A stretch of 64,000 nt of DNA from Mucilaginibacter kameinonensis. Lineage in GTDB: Bacteria; Bacteroidota; Bacteroidia; Sphingobacteriales; Sphingobacteriaceae. Positions within the stretch are counted from its first letter, which is position 1. The number at the start of each line of letters is the position of its first letter. Shown here one piece after another: positions 40,213 through 49,544 of the stretch. The notes under the pieces are model-generated. The model was given only the letters and a program-made list of their open reading frames with translations. It was not told where the DNA came from and did not search any database. The DNA lies in assembly GCF_003675385.1 (NCBI RefSeq), contig NZ_RCWZ01000001.1, forward strand, positions 806,001 through 870,000, written 5' to 3'. A program made the position numbers and the translations under genes.

Positions 40213-42579
40213 TCACTCAGTCCTTAAGCTCTTAATGGGGTTCACACTGGCGGCTTTGATAGATTCATAACTAACCGTAAGCCAGGCTATACCCAAAGCA
40301 GAACCCGACGCCACAAGAAATATCAGCCAGCTAATATTAATGTGATAAGCAAATCCGGCCAGCCAGGTATTCGCCGCATACCACGCAACCGGTAGCGCTA
40401 TGCAGATAGCTATCAGGATCAACCTGGTGATTCCGGATGATAACAGGTAAACCAGGTTAAATACCGATGCTCCTAATACCTTGCGCACGCCAATTTCTTT
40501 AGTACGCTGCTCGGCAATAAATGCTGATAAACCGTACAAACCGAGGCATGATATAAAAATCCCTATCGCGGCAAACAACTTAAAAATATTGCCCATCTGT
40601 TGCTCACCGTGATAAAGGCTGGCCATTTGCTGATCAACAAAATTAAAACTGAAAGGATAAGCCGGGCTAATTCCTCTGCTCATTTTTTCCAGCACTTTAA
40701 TAGTTGCAAAGGTTGCCCCGGGTTTGGTTCGTATAACCACAGTACCGCCGCCGTCGGTTAAGGCAATGATCAAGGGCTCGATAGCCGACTGGGCCGGTTT
40801 AAAATTAAAATCTTTAACAACGCCAATAATAACACTTGGTTTATCATGCAAGGACATCGGTTTTCCAATGGCTGCCGCAGGATCAGTAAAGCCCATCAAA
40901 CCCAATAGTTTCTGATTAATAACGCAATTATTCGAATCGGTTTTAATCGATTCAGAAAAGAAACGGCCTGCCAGTAATTTCAATCCGAATAAGCGGGCAA
41001 AACTCTCACTCACGTACATTCCCGGTGTAGGGTTACCAAGCGTTTTGGGATCCTTACCCGGCCATGAGGCGTTTGCACCAATCCCAACATCAATGGGGAG
41101 CTCACTGGTAATAGTAAAATCACTGGTAAGCGGATTCTGTTTCAACTCATTTCTCAATAAGGTCCCCTTTTCTTCCATATCACCATTTATATCCATGTAT
41201 AAAAGGCTGGATTTATTGAAACCAGGGTTTCTTTCCCTTACAAACTTAAGCTGCTGGTAAATGACCACTGTACCTATCAACAGTACCACCGAGACCACAA
41301 ACTGGGTTACTACCAAAGCATGACGGAAAATTAAATTACCACCCATTGATTTCACATTCCCCTTAAGCACTTTGACAGGGTTAAAGCCGGACAGAAACAG
41401 GGCCGGGTAGCTGCCGGATATCACCCCGGTTATCAAAGCAATACACAGCAAACTAAGCCAAAGCTTAGCATCCGCAAAATTAACAGTAAGCTGCTTGCCA
41501 ACTAACTGATTAAACATCGGCAGAACTAAAATCACTATCCATAGTGCAAGTAAGAGTGATAAAAAAGCAATGAACACCGCTTCACTTAAAAACTGGAATA
41601 TCAGCTGAAATCTTTGCGCTCCGGCTACTTTTCGCAGGCCGATCTCTTTCGCCCGACGGGCCGAGCGCGCGGTAGCCAGGTTCATGAAATTGATACAGGC
41701 AACGGCAAGTATCAAAATAGCCACAACAAAAAACATTTTTAAGTACAACGCATTGCCATGGCCGGGCAAATCCATTTCGATAGCCGGGGCCATGTGAATT
41801 TGGGTAATTGGCTGAAGATGAAACGCGCTTTTCATTTGCGGTTCGTGTTTATGGTAGATTTGAAAAATCTGGCTTTCCAGTTTTTTCAAATTAGCGGGGC
41901 TTGGATCAAAGCTTTTGTCCAACTGAACATAGGTATGAAAATAAGGCGCTTCCCATTGAAATTTTTCTACTTTAGGATTAGCCCGGTATAACGCTGCCGT
42001 TGGCATTACAAAATCAAATTGCATGTGTGAATTGGCGGGAATGTTAGCTAAAACCCCGGTCACTACTACATTTTCGCTATTGTCTTTTTTCAGAAATTTC
42101 CCCACCGGGTTTTGATTGCCAAAATATTTGGCAGCCGTTGCCTCGGTTATTAAAACGCCATCTATCTGTTTAAAAGCTTCAGCCTTATCACCTTTTACAA
42201 GCGGAAATGAAAATACATCCAGAAAATCAGGATCGGCATAAAGTACCCGGTCTTCTATGAACCTTTTATCGTTGGCTTCAAACAGGTAACTCTTAGGGCT
42301 TATACGTACCGCGTTTCTAACAGCCGGTAATTGTGCTTTTACTGAAGCGGCCATTGCAGTGGGAGTACCGGCCATGGTTAAGCCATCAACATCCCAATTT
42401 ATACGATATAATTGCCCTGCGTTTTCATGAAACTTATCATAACTTGTTTCGTTTTGTACCCAAAGCAATATCAGGATACTTGCCGCAAGACCGATGGCTA
42501 AACCGGATATGTTGATAATGGAGTAAGCTTTGTCCTTAATTAAATTACGGTAGGCGAGTTTAAAGTAAGTTCTGATCAT
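40213..42579 (-). CDS. MacB/FtsX-type ABC transporter permease
   Basis: 788 residues: N-terminal helix in MIRTYFKLAYRNLIKDKAYSIINISGLAIGLAASILILLWVQ, MacB periplasmic domain (about 50-270), a block of FtsX helices (285-430 with ARSARRAKEIGLRKVAGAQRFQL), a second periplasmic domain, then a second FtsX block with EQRTKEIGVRKVLGASVFNLVYLLSS. This duplicated layout is typical of Bacteroidota permeases without an adjacent ATPase. Same strand as the broken paralogue, 142 bp apart, so it may be the surviving member of a duplicated pair. ATG 42579 chosen by family start. Confidence 0.9.
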   Translation of the reverse strand: MIRTYFKLAYRNLIKDKAYSIINISGLAIGLAASILILLWVQNETSYDKFHENAGQLYRINWDVDGLTMAGTPTAMAASVKAQLPAVRNAVRISPKSYLFEANDKRFIEDRVLYADPDFLDVFSFPLVKGDKAEAFKQIDGVLITEATAAKYFGNQNPVGKFLKKDNSENVVVTGVLANIPANSHMQFDFVMPTAALYRANPKVEKFQWEAPYFHTYVQLDKSFDPSPANLKKLESQIFQIYHKHEPQMKSAFHLQPITQIHMAPAIEMDLPGHGNALYLKMFFVVAILILAVACINFMNLATARSARRAKEIGLRKVAGAQRFQLIFQFLSEAVFIAFLSLLLALWIVILVLPMFNQLVGKQLTVNFADAKLWLSLLCIALITGVISGSYPALFLSGFNPVKVLKGNVKSMGGNLIFRHALVVTQFVVSVVLLIGTVVIYQQLKFVRERNPGFNKSSLLYMDINGDMEEKGTLLRNELKQNPLTSDFTITSELPIDVGIGANASWPGKDPKTLGNPTPGMYVSESFARLFGLKLLAGRFFSESIKTDSNNCVINQKLLGLMGFTDPAAAIGKPMSLHDKPSVIIGVVKDFNFKPAQSAIEPLIIALTDGGGTVVIRTKPGATFATIKVLEKMSRGISPAYPFSFNFVDQQMASLYHGEQQMGNIFKLFAAIGIFISCLGLYGLSAFIAEQRTKEIGVRKVLGASVFNLVYLLSSGITRLILIAICIALPVAWYAANTWLAGFAYHINISWLIFLVASGSALGIAWLTVSYESIKAASVNPIKSLRTE

Positions 42580-42938
42580 GGTATGTAGGTTTAAAGGTTT
42601 ACTAAAAAAAGCCACATCATTTCCCGATGATTTTACTCCTCAATATACAGATCATAACGGCTTTACGGCTATTATATTCCGGATGTATTTTGCAATATCC
42701 CAATCGGGATATCAGCCCATATAAAAATAATCAGGATGGTATGTTTGTGATATCAGGTTAAGTTATGATAATATGACTTTAAATTTCATGCCACAACACA
42801 ATCAACTAACAATGAATCAATTGCACATAAAGACAAGATCATATTGTTCGGAAACGTTACAACCAGTGTACGACTTTAAACGGTTGCTCTCGCTAAGGAA
42901 CAATTATGCAAACTAATCTGCCGGGGATGGCAAGGGCA
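42580..42938. other. Intergenic region, 359 bp
   Basis: Lies between the 91-residue unknown gene (ends at 42939, minus) and the intact permease (starts at 42579, minus). AT-rich in the middle (about 42720-42840). I see no repeat, clear terminator or open frame here beyond short accidental ones; it must contain the permease promoter. ATATCCCAATCGGGATAT at 42689-42706 is a small perfect dyad (ATATCCC/GGGATAT, 4-base centre) about 110 bp upstream of the permease start and might be an operator. Confidence 0.5.
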
Positions 42939-43214
42939 TCAGCCCTCAAAGGCGGGAGTTATGATATTATGATTAACCAGGATCCGCATCAGCATATCAA
43001 CCGAAAAATCGCGGGTAATATCAATACTGATAAAATCGGTTTCGCCATTTTTCACCTCGCAGGCATCGCGGTCAAAATACAATACCAACCCGCGCATGCT
43101 GCCCGAAATAATAACAATACGCTCGTTATTAATAAGCTTAAAGCTATTGCGCGTATGCTTAAAAAAGCTGCAGAGGTTTTTAATATGCCTATACGTAAGT
43201 AATGAAATGATCAT
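42939..43214 (-). CDS. Small protein of unknown function after the SDR gene
   Basis: 91 residues, not recognised. The middle alternates in a beta-like way (NNERIVIISGSMRGLVLYFDRDACEV) and ends ISIDITRDFSVDMLMRILVNHNIITP. It starts 4 bp after the stop of the SDR gene on the same strand, which is the main reason for calling it. An antisense frame of 98 codons over the same stretch is less protein-like. No signal peptide or clear membrane helix. Confidence 0.55.
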   Translation of the reverse strand: MIISLLTYRHIKNLCSFFKHTRNSFKLINNERIVIISGSMRGLVLYFDRDACEVKNGETDFISIDITRDFSVDMLMRILVNHNIITPAFEG

Positions 43215-43218
43215 GCCG

Positions 43219-44010
43219 TCAGCTTTTAATAATGGTGGCCAGCCGCTGCCTTATAATGATTTCCTTAACAGCAGCGGGCAGCAAACTGTTTAATAAAACA
43301 AGTACCCGGTTTATCATACCCGGGATAATTTCTTTTTTCCCTTTCAACAGGCCATCTATCGCTATACGTGCTACGTGTCCCGGCTCCATAATGGTTGCCT
43401 TTGATATGCCTTTAAGCTTATTATTCATCACCAGCAATTCGGGCTTGGTATTAATACCTCCAGGGCTAAGCAAGCTGATCTTCACATTTGAGCCATGCAG
43501 TTCCAGCTGTAAACATTTGGTAAAATACCTGATAAATGATTTGGTAGCGCCATACACCTGCTTTTTAGGTACCACAAACAAACCGCCCAAACTGCCCACA
43601 TTTAATATGTATGAAGTACAAGCAGTATCGGCCTGGGCCAGAAATAAGCGTGTAAGCAGTACAGGAGTAATCACGTTCAGTTCAATTTGTTTTTTGTAGA
43701 AACCAATATTCAGATCCTCAAACCACGACCAGTTGCCCAAACCGGCATTGTTAATAAGCAGGTGGGTTGTAATTTGCTCAGCACTAAGGTAATTAAAAAT
43801 TGCCGGGTAACTTTCTGCAAGTGTTAAATCAATTTCAAGATAATTCACCTTAACCTCAAAGTTTTTGCGGATAAAGGAAGCCAATTCAGGCAAGCCGGAT
43901 GCAGGCAATGAAACCAATACCAGGTTAATATGGCGCGATGCCAGTTCAATGGCAAACGACTTGCCCAGTCCTTCGCTGGCGCCGGTTATGATGGCTGTTT
44001 GAGTGATCAC
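43219..44010 (-). CDS. Short-chain dehydrogenase/reductase (SDR)
   Basis: 263 residues, classical SDR: cofactor loop IITGASEGLGKSFAIELA, THLLINNAGLGNW (NNAG), Ser of NVGSLGG and the catalytic YGATKSFIRYF (YxxxK). The loop and following basic residues are compatible with NADP(H). A C-terminal extension with KGKKEIIPGMINRVLVLLNSLLP resembles the membrane-associated SDRs acting on lipids or steroid-like ketones. Translation starts with GTG at 44010, 3 bp after the epimerase stop, so the pair is an operon. Confidence 0.9.
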   Translation of the reverse strand: MITQTAIITGASEGLGKSFAIELASRHINLVLVSLPASGLPELASFIRKNFEVKVNYLEIDLTLAESYPAIFNYLSAEQITTHLLINNAGLGNWSWFEDLNIGFYKKQIELNVITPVLLTRLFLAQADTACTSYILNVGSLGGLFVVPKKQVYGATKSFIRYFTKCLQLELHGSNVKISLLSPGGINTKPELLVMNNKLKGISKATIMEPGHVARIAIDGLLKGKKEIIPGMINRVLVLLNSLLPAAVKEIIIRQRLATIIKS

Positions 44011-44013
44011 GGT

Positions 44014-44994
44014 TCAGGCTTGTTTAAGGTAATTAATTGTTTTATGCATCCCCTCAGCAAAAGGAGTTATCCGGTAGCCCAGATGTGTTATGGCCTTATT
44101 GCTGCTATATTTCTGATCGTACTTTAAACGTTCGGCAAACTCGGGCAAAAAGAAGGGGCGTAAACCAGTAAGCTGTGTTTTAAGCTTTTCGACATGACTA
44201 TAAAATTCAATCGCCTTTAGCGGCAGGTGGATCAGCCGGTGCTGTTTGCCGGATACCTCACAAACCGTATTAAAAAATTCGTTAAAACTGATATCCTCTC
44301 CACCCAAAATATAGCGTTCTCCGCTTTGGCCTTTATCCATAGCTGCAATATGGCCCTCAACAACATCACTTAAAAACGCATAATTGGCCACCTGCTCACC
44401 GTTACCGGGAATAAAGCGCCATTTGCCGCGCATATAGGCCGAAACCATTTTGCCAACCGTATTGCTTTCGGTAACCGGCCCCTCGCCATAAACCCGTGAC
44501 GGATTTACCGTAACTATTTGTATCCCGTGTTTTATAAAATTTTGTACCTCAAGCTCGGCCAGGTATTTGGTACGCTCGTAAGCAATAGGAAAACCCGCAA
44601 TCCGCGGATCATTTTCGCTCATGGGATGCTTAACCGTTGGGCCCCATACACCACAGGTAGATGTATAAACCATTTTTTGCACACCTGCATTGGCAGCAAC
44701 TTCAAGCACATTACGGGTGCCTACAACATTGGTTTCATGATAGTCATCGGGGTTGCGGCACCACATTTTGGCCATAGCCGCGGTATGGTACACCTGCTGG
44801 CAGTCCTGCATAGCCCTGCCCAAACTTTGCCGATATAAGATATTGCCCGTAACCGGCTCAATGTTTTTATGCTTTATTAAATACGGATGATCGGTATTGC
44901 GGCATAGAGCTTTAACCTCGTAGCCCTGCATAGCCAAAATCAGGCTAAGCTGCCTGCCAATAAAACCTGTTGCCCCGGTTACTAAAACTTTCAT
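44014..44994 (-). CDS. NAD-dependent epimerase/dehydratase family protein (extended SDR, 3beta-HSD-like)
   Basis: 326 residues. VLVTGATGFIGRQLSLILAMQG is the cofactor loop, VYHTAAMAKMW follows, VYTSTCGVWG supplies the Ser/Thr, and YERTKYLAE is the catalytic YxxxK. The general shape (GNILYRQSLGRAMQDCQQVYHTAA) is closest to the dihydroflavonol reductase/3beta-hydroxysteroid dehydrogenase branch. First gene of the operon with the SDR and the 91-residue unknown. Together they may reduce a hydrophobic ketone or sterol/hopanoid-like lipid, which is speculative. Confidence 0.9.
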   Translation of the reverse strand: MKVLVTGATGFIGRQLSLILAMQGYEVKALCRNTDHPYLIKHKNIEPVTGNILYRQSLGRAMQDCQQVYHTAAMAKMWCRNPDDYHETNVVGTRNVLEVAANAGVQKMVYTSTCGVWGPTVKHPMSENDPRIAGFPIAYERTKYLAELEVQNFIKHGIQIVTVNPSRVYGEGPVTESNTVGKMVSAYMRGKWRFIPGNGEQVANYAFLSDVVEGHIAAMDKGQSGERYILGGEDISFNEFFNTVCEVSGKQHRLIHLPLKAIEFYSHVEKLKTQLTGLRPFFLPEFAERLKYDQKYSSNKAITHLGYRITPFAEGMHKTINYLKQA

Positions 44995-45086
44995 ACAGGT
45001 ATTACAACCGGATATAGGTTTACCCCTATCCGTAATAGCTAAATTTTTCAGAATGATTAACTATTAGGTTTAACGGCAGAATTATT

Positions 45087-45094
45087 TAAATTTG
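45087..45094 (+). promoter_or_regulatory. -7 box of the TM2 gene promoter
   Basis: TAAATTTG is an exact TAnnTTTG match, 30 bp upstream of the ATG at 45124. The -33 region 19 bp upstream is only a weak match (TTAG). Confidence 0.4.
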
Positions 45095-45123
45095 AAATAA
45101 CTATCAAACAAGCCTTACCTAAA

Positions 45124-45486
45124 ATGAACATGTACCAGGACCCACACAGCACTTTCGCCGGCTTTTCACCCGAAGAAATGGGCTTTTTACAACATGCTAC
45201 TCCTGACTTGACCGAAAGCCAGAAAAAATACTTCTACATGGTGTACAGCAACAAGCGTAAAAATTCGCAGGATATATTGTTATTTACCTTGCTGGGTTTT
45301 GTTGGCTTCGCAGGTATACAGCGCTTTGTATTGGGCCAAATTGGCATGGGTATCCTTTACTTTTTAACAGGAGGGCTTTGCGTTATAGGTACTATTGTCG
45401 ATTTGATCAACAATAAGTCGATAACTTTGGAGTATAATAAAAACATGGCTTACGAAAGCTACCAGATGGCTAAAATGAGTAGTTAA
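45124..45486 (+). CDS. TM2 domain-containing membrane protein
   Basis: 120 residues. A soluble N-terminus is followed by a two-helix TM2 domain: DILLFTLLGFVGFAGIQRFVLGQIGMGILYFLTGGLCVIGTIVDLI, with the GIQRFVLG turn that stands for the usual GxHRFYLG and a DLI end. A short acidic/polar tail follows. TM2 proteins have no agreed bacterial role. It is 31 bp upstream of the Nif3-like gene. Confidence 0.9.
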   Translation: MNMYQDPHSTFAGFSPEEMGFLQHATPDLTESQKKYFYMVYSNKRKNSQDILLFTLLGFVGFAGIQRFVLGQIGMGILYFLTGGLCVIGTIVDLINNKSITLEYNKNMAYESYQMAKMSS

Positions 45487-45517
45487 ACAAGCCATTATTT
45501 ATCTCTAAACTTGCTTA

Positions 45518-46615
45518 ATGAAATTATCCGCCTTAACCGCTTACCTTGAAAGCTTAGCGCCGCTTAACTACCAGGAAGATTATGATAATTCCGGTTTAAT
45601 AGTTGGCAATCCGGACCAGGAAGTGAGCCAGGCCTTGGTTTCGCTTGACTGTACCGAAGCCGTGGTTGACGAAGCTATCGCAACAGGTTGCCAGGTGATC
45701 ATATCGCATCATCCAATAGTTTTTAAAGGGCTTAAAAAATTCAACGGCAAAACCTATGTGGAGCGCGTGGTTGAAAAAGCCATTCGCAAAGGCATTGCCA
45801 TATACGCCATTCATACCAATTTAGATAGCATTATGACCGGGGTTAACGCCCGCATCTGCGAAACTTTAGGGCTGAAAAATACCCGGATCCTGCTTCCTAA
45901 ACATAACCTGATCAAAAAGCTTGTTACCTATGTGCCCCTAAGCCATGCTGATGCCGTACGCGACGCCTTGTTTAGCGCTGGAGCAGGTAACATCGGCAAT
46001 TACAGCGAAACCAGCTTTAATGCCGAGGGTACCGGAACATTTAAAGGCAATGATGCCGCTAATCCCTACGTTGGCGAAGTTGGCAAACGTCATAGTGAAA
46101 ATGAGGTTAGGATAGAAACTGTTTATCCGGCCAATTTGGAAAGTAAGATCCTGATGGCGCTGATCCTGGCCCATCCTTATGAGGAGGTGGCTTATGATCT
46201 TTACAATTTAACCAATCAGCATCAGCAGGTTGGCTCCGGAATGATTGGTGAACTGGAAATACCAATCAATGAGGAAAGCTTCCTGTTTCATGTAAAGGAT
46301 AAGATGCGTACCCATGTGATACGGCATACTAAATTATTGGGCAAACACGTTAAAAAAGTAGCTGTTTGCGGAGGCTCGGGAGGCTTTTTGCTGAAGCATG
46401 CCATAGCCGCCGGAGCCGATATTTTTATCACAGCCGATTACAAGTATCATGAGTTTTTTGATGCCGAAGGAAAGATAGTTATCGCGGATATCGGACACTT
46501 TGAGAGTGAACAATTTACGCAACAATTATTGTATGAAATAATTAGGAAAAAATTCCCTATCTTTGCCGTCCGTTTAACAGAAGTAAATACAAACCCCGTC
46601 AAATATTTTATTTAA
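45518..46615 (+). CDS. Nif3-like dinuclear metal centre hexameric protein (YqfO type)
   Basis: 365 residues. The N-terminal Nif3 half has SLDCTEAVVDEAIATGCQVIISHHPIVFKGLKKF (metal His pair) and YAIHTNLDS, the C-terminal half has ADIFITADYKYHEFFDAEGKIVIADIGHFESEQF (His/Glu ligands). Between them (about 130-230) is an inserted CutA-like/NIF3-extra domain with HPYEEVAYDLY, as in YqfO. Some relatives have been linked to GTP cyclohydrolase I type 2 annotation, which is not reliable. Its stop shares a base with the next start (TAATG). Confidence 0.92.
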   Translation: MKLSALTAYLESLAPLNYQEDYDNSGLIVGNPDQEVSQALVSLDCTEAVVDEAIATGCQVIISHHPIVFKGLKKFNGKTYVERVVEKAIRKGIAIYAIHTNLDSIMTGVNARICETLGLKNTRILLPKHNLIKKLVTYVPLSHADAVRDALFSAGAGNIGNYSETSFNAEGTGTFKGNDAANPYVGEVGKRHSENEVRIETVYPANLESKILMALILAHPYEEVAYDLYNLTNQHQQVGSGMIGELEIPINEESFLFHVKDKMRTHVIRHTKLLGKHVKKVAVCGGSGGFLLKHAIAAGADIFITADYKYHEFFDAEGKIVIADIGHFESEQFTQQLLYEIIRKKFPIFAVRLTEVNTNPVKYFI

Positions 46616-47358
46616 TGGAACAAACCGTAGAACAAAAGCTTAAAGCTTTATACGAGCTACAAACTATCCACACCAAGATTGACAGGATCCGCCAGGTAAG
46701 AGGCGAATTGCCAATGGAAGTTGCAGACCTTGAGGACGACGTTGCTGGCCTTGAAACCCGCATCCAAAAAATCAAAGGTGAACTTGACGATGTGGAAGAT
46801 GACATAGTTACCCGTAAAAACCTGATCAAAGAAGCTCAGGCAAACATCAAAAAATACGAAGGCCAGCTTAACGAGGTTAAAAACAACCGCGAATATGACG
46901 CTATCTCAAAAGAAATTGAGATCCAGGGCTTAGATATACAGGTTAGTGAGAAGAAGATCCGTGAATACGGCTTCGAAATCACTAACAAAACCCAGGTTTA
47001 CGAAAAAGCACTTGCTGACTTAGAAGCTCGTCAGAGCGACCTTGACGCAAAGAAAGAAGAATTAGGCACCATTACCGCCGAAACTGAAAAAGAAGAAACC
47101 GAATTGAACTCACAAGCTGCAAAAGCAATGGATAACATTGAAGAGCGCTTGTTAACTGCTTACACCCGTTTACGTCAAAATGCTAAAAACGGCCTTGCAG
47201 TTGTAACTATTCAACGTGATTCATGCTCTGGTTGCTTTAACCAGATCCCGCCTCAGCGCCAGTCAGATATCCGTCAGCGTAAAAAGATCATCGTTTGCGA
47301 GCATTGCGGACGTATCCTTGTTGATGAGCAAATGGCTTTAGAGGTAGAAGAAGCATAA
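46615..47358 (+). CDS. Coiled-coil zinc-ribbon protein (zf-RING_7/CT398 type)
   Basis: 247 residues: about 190 residues of long antiparallel coiled coil (LYELQTIHTKIDRIRQVRGELP through the Glu/Lys-rich stretch), then a C4 zinc ribbon with SCSGCFNQIPPQRQ (CxxC) and VCEHCGRILVDE (CxxC). This is the PF02591 pattern. Homologues are co-conserved with Nif3 and thought to bind nucleic acid or a flagellar/secretion partner; role uncertain. Coupled to the Nif3-like gene by a one-base overlap and followed by a terminator. Confidence 0.92.
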   Translation: MEQTVEQKLKALYELQTIHTKIDRIRQVRGELPMEVADLEDDVAGLETRIQKIKGELDDVEDDIVTRKNLIKEAQANIKKYEGQLNEVKNNREYDAISKEIEIQGLDIQVSEKKIREYGFEITNKTQVYEKALADLEARQSDLDAKKEELGTITAETEKEETELNSQAAKAMDNIEERLLTAYTRLRQNAKNGLAVVTIQRDSCSGCFNQIPPQRQSDIRQRKKIIVCEHCGRILVDEQMALEVEEA

Positions 47359-47385
47359 GCAACCACTTATAAAGTTAAATATATC

Positions 47386-47411
47386 AAAGGCACCCGATGG
47401 GTGCCTTTTTT
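47386..47411 (+). terminator. Terminator after the Nif3/zinc-ribbon operon
   Basis: AAAGGCACCC (47386-47395), 3-base loop GAT, GGGTGCCTTT (47399-47408) and more T. Ten perfect pairs, starting 28 bp after the stop. Confidence 0.93.
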
Positions 47412-47440
47412 GTTGCGCTTATTTAGCCGATATTTATTGC

Positions 47441-47818
47441 ATGCTTAAAAACCGTATAACCTTTTTCATATTAATAATATTAACCATTATACTGGGCCTA
47501 CTATCCCGGCACTTTAAATTCATCCCATTATTTATAGGCGATATTTTATGGGCTACCATGATTTATTTTATCATGCGGTTCCTGTTTATCAACAAACCCG
47601 TTAGGTTTAATGTAATTGCCGCCTTAATCTTTTGCTTCGCGATAGAGTTTAGCCAGCTTTATAAAGCGCCCTGGATAAATGACCTGCGACACACCTTGTT
47701 TGGCAGGTTGGTTTTGGGCGAAGGCTTTTTGTGGAGCGATTTGTTGTGTTATGTGATTGGGGTAGGGATGGGTGTTGGGGTTGAGAAAGCTATTTTGAAA
47801 CGTAACCGGCCCCGATAA
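47441..47818 (+). CDS. DUF2809 family membrane protein
   Basis: 125 residues with four membrane helices. LSRHFKFIPLFIGDILWATMIYFIMRFLF, EFSQLYKAPWINDLRHTLFGRLVLGEGFLWSDLLCYVIGVGMG match the DUF2809 (VanZ-like) signature well. Function unknown. Its last 29 bases overlap, tail to tail, the 3' end of the minus-strand gene at 47790, so no terminator separates the two. Confidence 0.9.
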   Translation: MLKNRITFFILIILTIILGLLSRHFKFIPLFIGDILWATMIYFIMRFLFINKPVRFNVIAALIFCFAIEFSQLYKAPWINDLRHTLFGRLVLGEGFLWSDLLCYVIGVGMGVGVEKAILKRNRPR

Positions 47819-48404
47819 TCGCGCTGTGTATTTGTTTATATAATTTATTCAGAATACTATTTTGATTGTGTCGATAATGCATATTCAACTGCTTTTCATC
47901 CGAATACTTAAAAGATAGATTAAATTGATCGACATGTTTTTCTATAAATTCACTACCCCAGTATATTTTAAAAATAGAAACACAGGTATGATCACGAATT
48001 ACATTCATCAATACAAGCTTTCCATTATTCATTACTTTAATTTGTGGCGATAAAATCCTGGCTATTTTAATTTCAGCTATCCCTTTAGAAACCGTGTTGA
48101 AGAATTCCTGATCTATTAACTTAGCCTTATATTCATTACACTCATCAAATCGTTGCAGGTATGATTTTCCATTCTCCAACCATACAACATATTTGATATC
48201 GTACACAGTGCATTGCCCATCAACAACAAGCCTTGGATGAACTCCGCTACAGCTCACATTATAAACAATATACCTGCTAACGTTTTCATTCTTAAAGGTG
48301 TCAAGCTTTGCTTTTACTTTATCATCGGTTGTAAGTGCGTAACTCTGAGCGCAGGCGGAGGTTTTAGTACAAATTGCGAATATGATAAGCAGTAGGTATC
48401 TCAT
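47790..48404 (-). CDS. Exported protein of unknown function
   Basis: 204 residues with a short signal peptide (YLLLIIFAICTKTSACAQ). The mature part is beta-strand-like (RYIVYNVSCSGVHPRLVVDGQCTVYDIKYVVWLENGKSYLQRFDECNEYKAKL) with three or four Cys. No family recognised. It overlaps the DUF2809 gene by 29 bases at the 3' end. Somewhat AT-rich compared with its neighbours and low in conserved-looking motifs, so perhaps a lineage-specific gene. Confidence 0.75.
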   Translation of the reverse strand: MRYLLLIIFAICTKTSACAQSYALTTDDKVKAKLDTFKNENVSRYIVYNVSCSGVHPRLVVDGQCTVYDIKYVVWLENGKSYLQRFDECNEYKAKLIDQEFFNTVSKGIAEIKIARILSPQIKVMNNGKLVLMNVIRDHTCVSIFKIYWGSEFIEKHVDQFNLSFKYSDEKQLNMHYRHNQNSILNKLYKQIHSAIIGAGYVSK

Positions 48405-48444
48405 AAAGCAATATACAAATCACAAGCTAAAGTAACTTACCCCC

Positions 48445-49515
48445 TCAAAACATACTCGTCTGTTTTCCTTTCCTCGGCACAAATAAACTATAGTCGTATT
48501 CTGGCATTTGCCTGTCGCCCATGAAGCGCTTACAGGCCATTTTAAACATTTGGTGAATGGATTCGGCCACTTTGCCCTCGCCGCTCATCCTACGGCCGTA
48601 ATCGCTGTCATTTAGCTGCCCATCGTGTGTTGACCGGATCATGTTCAACACCTTTTCGGCCCTGTCCGGAAAAGCTTTGTAGATCCAGTCGCTGAAAATT
48701 TCGGCTATGCTACCATTCAGGCGTACCATCGTAAAACCAGCGGCTAAAGCTCCCCTGTCGGCCGCCGCTTTGATGATATTGGGTACTTCGTTACTATTTA
48801 AGCCCGGGATGATAGGCGCTGCCATTACCCGTACTGGAATGCCCCTTTCTGATAGTTTTTGTACCACTGCCAAACGGCCTGTCGCGGTTACTGTGCGAGG
48901 CTCCAATTTTTGACGTAATTGCTCATTAAGCGACGTAATGGATACATTTACATGCACCAGGTTCAGCTTGGCCATATCGGCAAGCAAGTCGATATCCCGC
49001 AGGATCACGTTGTTTTTGGTGATGATACTTACCGGGTTTTTGTATTTCCAAAAAACTTCCAATAACCTTTGTGTTATCCCCAGCTTGCGTTCAACAGGCT
49101 GATAGCAATCTGTATTGCCCGAAAGCATGATGCAAACCGGCTGGTAATTTTTTTTGTTGAAATATTGCTCCAGAAGCTCCGGGGCATTTGGTTTAATAAT
49201 GATCTTCCGTTCAAAATCAAGCCCGGCGCTAAAACCATAATATTCATGGCTGTTACGGGCATAACAATATATGCAACCATGCTCGCAACCTTGGTAAGGA
49301 TTGATGGAATACATATGGCTTAAATCGGGACTGTTGGATTCGCTTACAATTTTTTTCGGTGTTTCTTCAAAAAGTTGGGTGTTGGTGTTTTCGAGCAATG
49401 GCTCGTCAATACCCTCGATATGATCAAGTACATACTTGTTTTTCAGAAACTTATTGTGCGTGTTTACCTGTGCCCCGCGTCCTTTAAAAAATTCCGGATT
49501 TTCCTCATGTGACAT
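48445..49515 (-). CDS. PA0069-family radical SAM protein (SplB-like)
   Basis: 356 residues. The iron-sulphur site is NPYQGCEHGCIYCYARNSHEYYG (Cx3Cx2C). FERKIIIKPNAPELLEQYF, VCIMLSGNTDCYQPVERKLGITRRLLE-like text (here ITQRLLE) and AAPIIPGLNS continue the family pattern. Related to spore photoproduct lyase by sequence, but the PA0069 group is not proven to repair DNA. Stands alone on the minus strand. Confidence 0.9.
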   Translation of the reverse strand: MSHEENPEFFKGRGAQVNTHNKFLKNKYVLDHIEGIDEPLLENTNTQLFEETPKKIVSESNSPDLSHMYSINPYQGCEHGCIYCYARNSHEYYGFSAGLDFERKIIIKPNAPELLEQYFNKKNYQPVCIMLSGNTDCYQPVERKLGITQRLLEVFWKYKNPVSIITKNNVILRDIDLLADMAKLNLVHVNVSITSLNEQLRQKLEPRTVTATGRLAVVQKLSERGIPVRVMAAPIIPGLNSNEVPNIIKAAADRGALAAGFTMVRLNGSIAEIFSDWIYKAFPDRAEKVLNMIRSTHDGQLNDSDYGRRMSGEGKVAESIHQMFKMACKRFMGDRQMPEYDYSLFVPRKGKQTSMF

Positions 49516-49544
49516 TGAACAAATTTGCTAAATTAATTAGCAAA

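Noticed and set aside
42906-43202. 98-codon + strand frame over the small unknown minus-strand gene
   Set aside because: The minus-strand reading fits an operon (4-bp gap to the SDR gene) and looks more protein-like; the + reading is likely its shadow.
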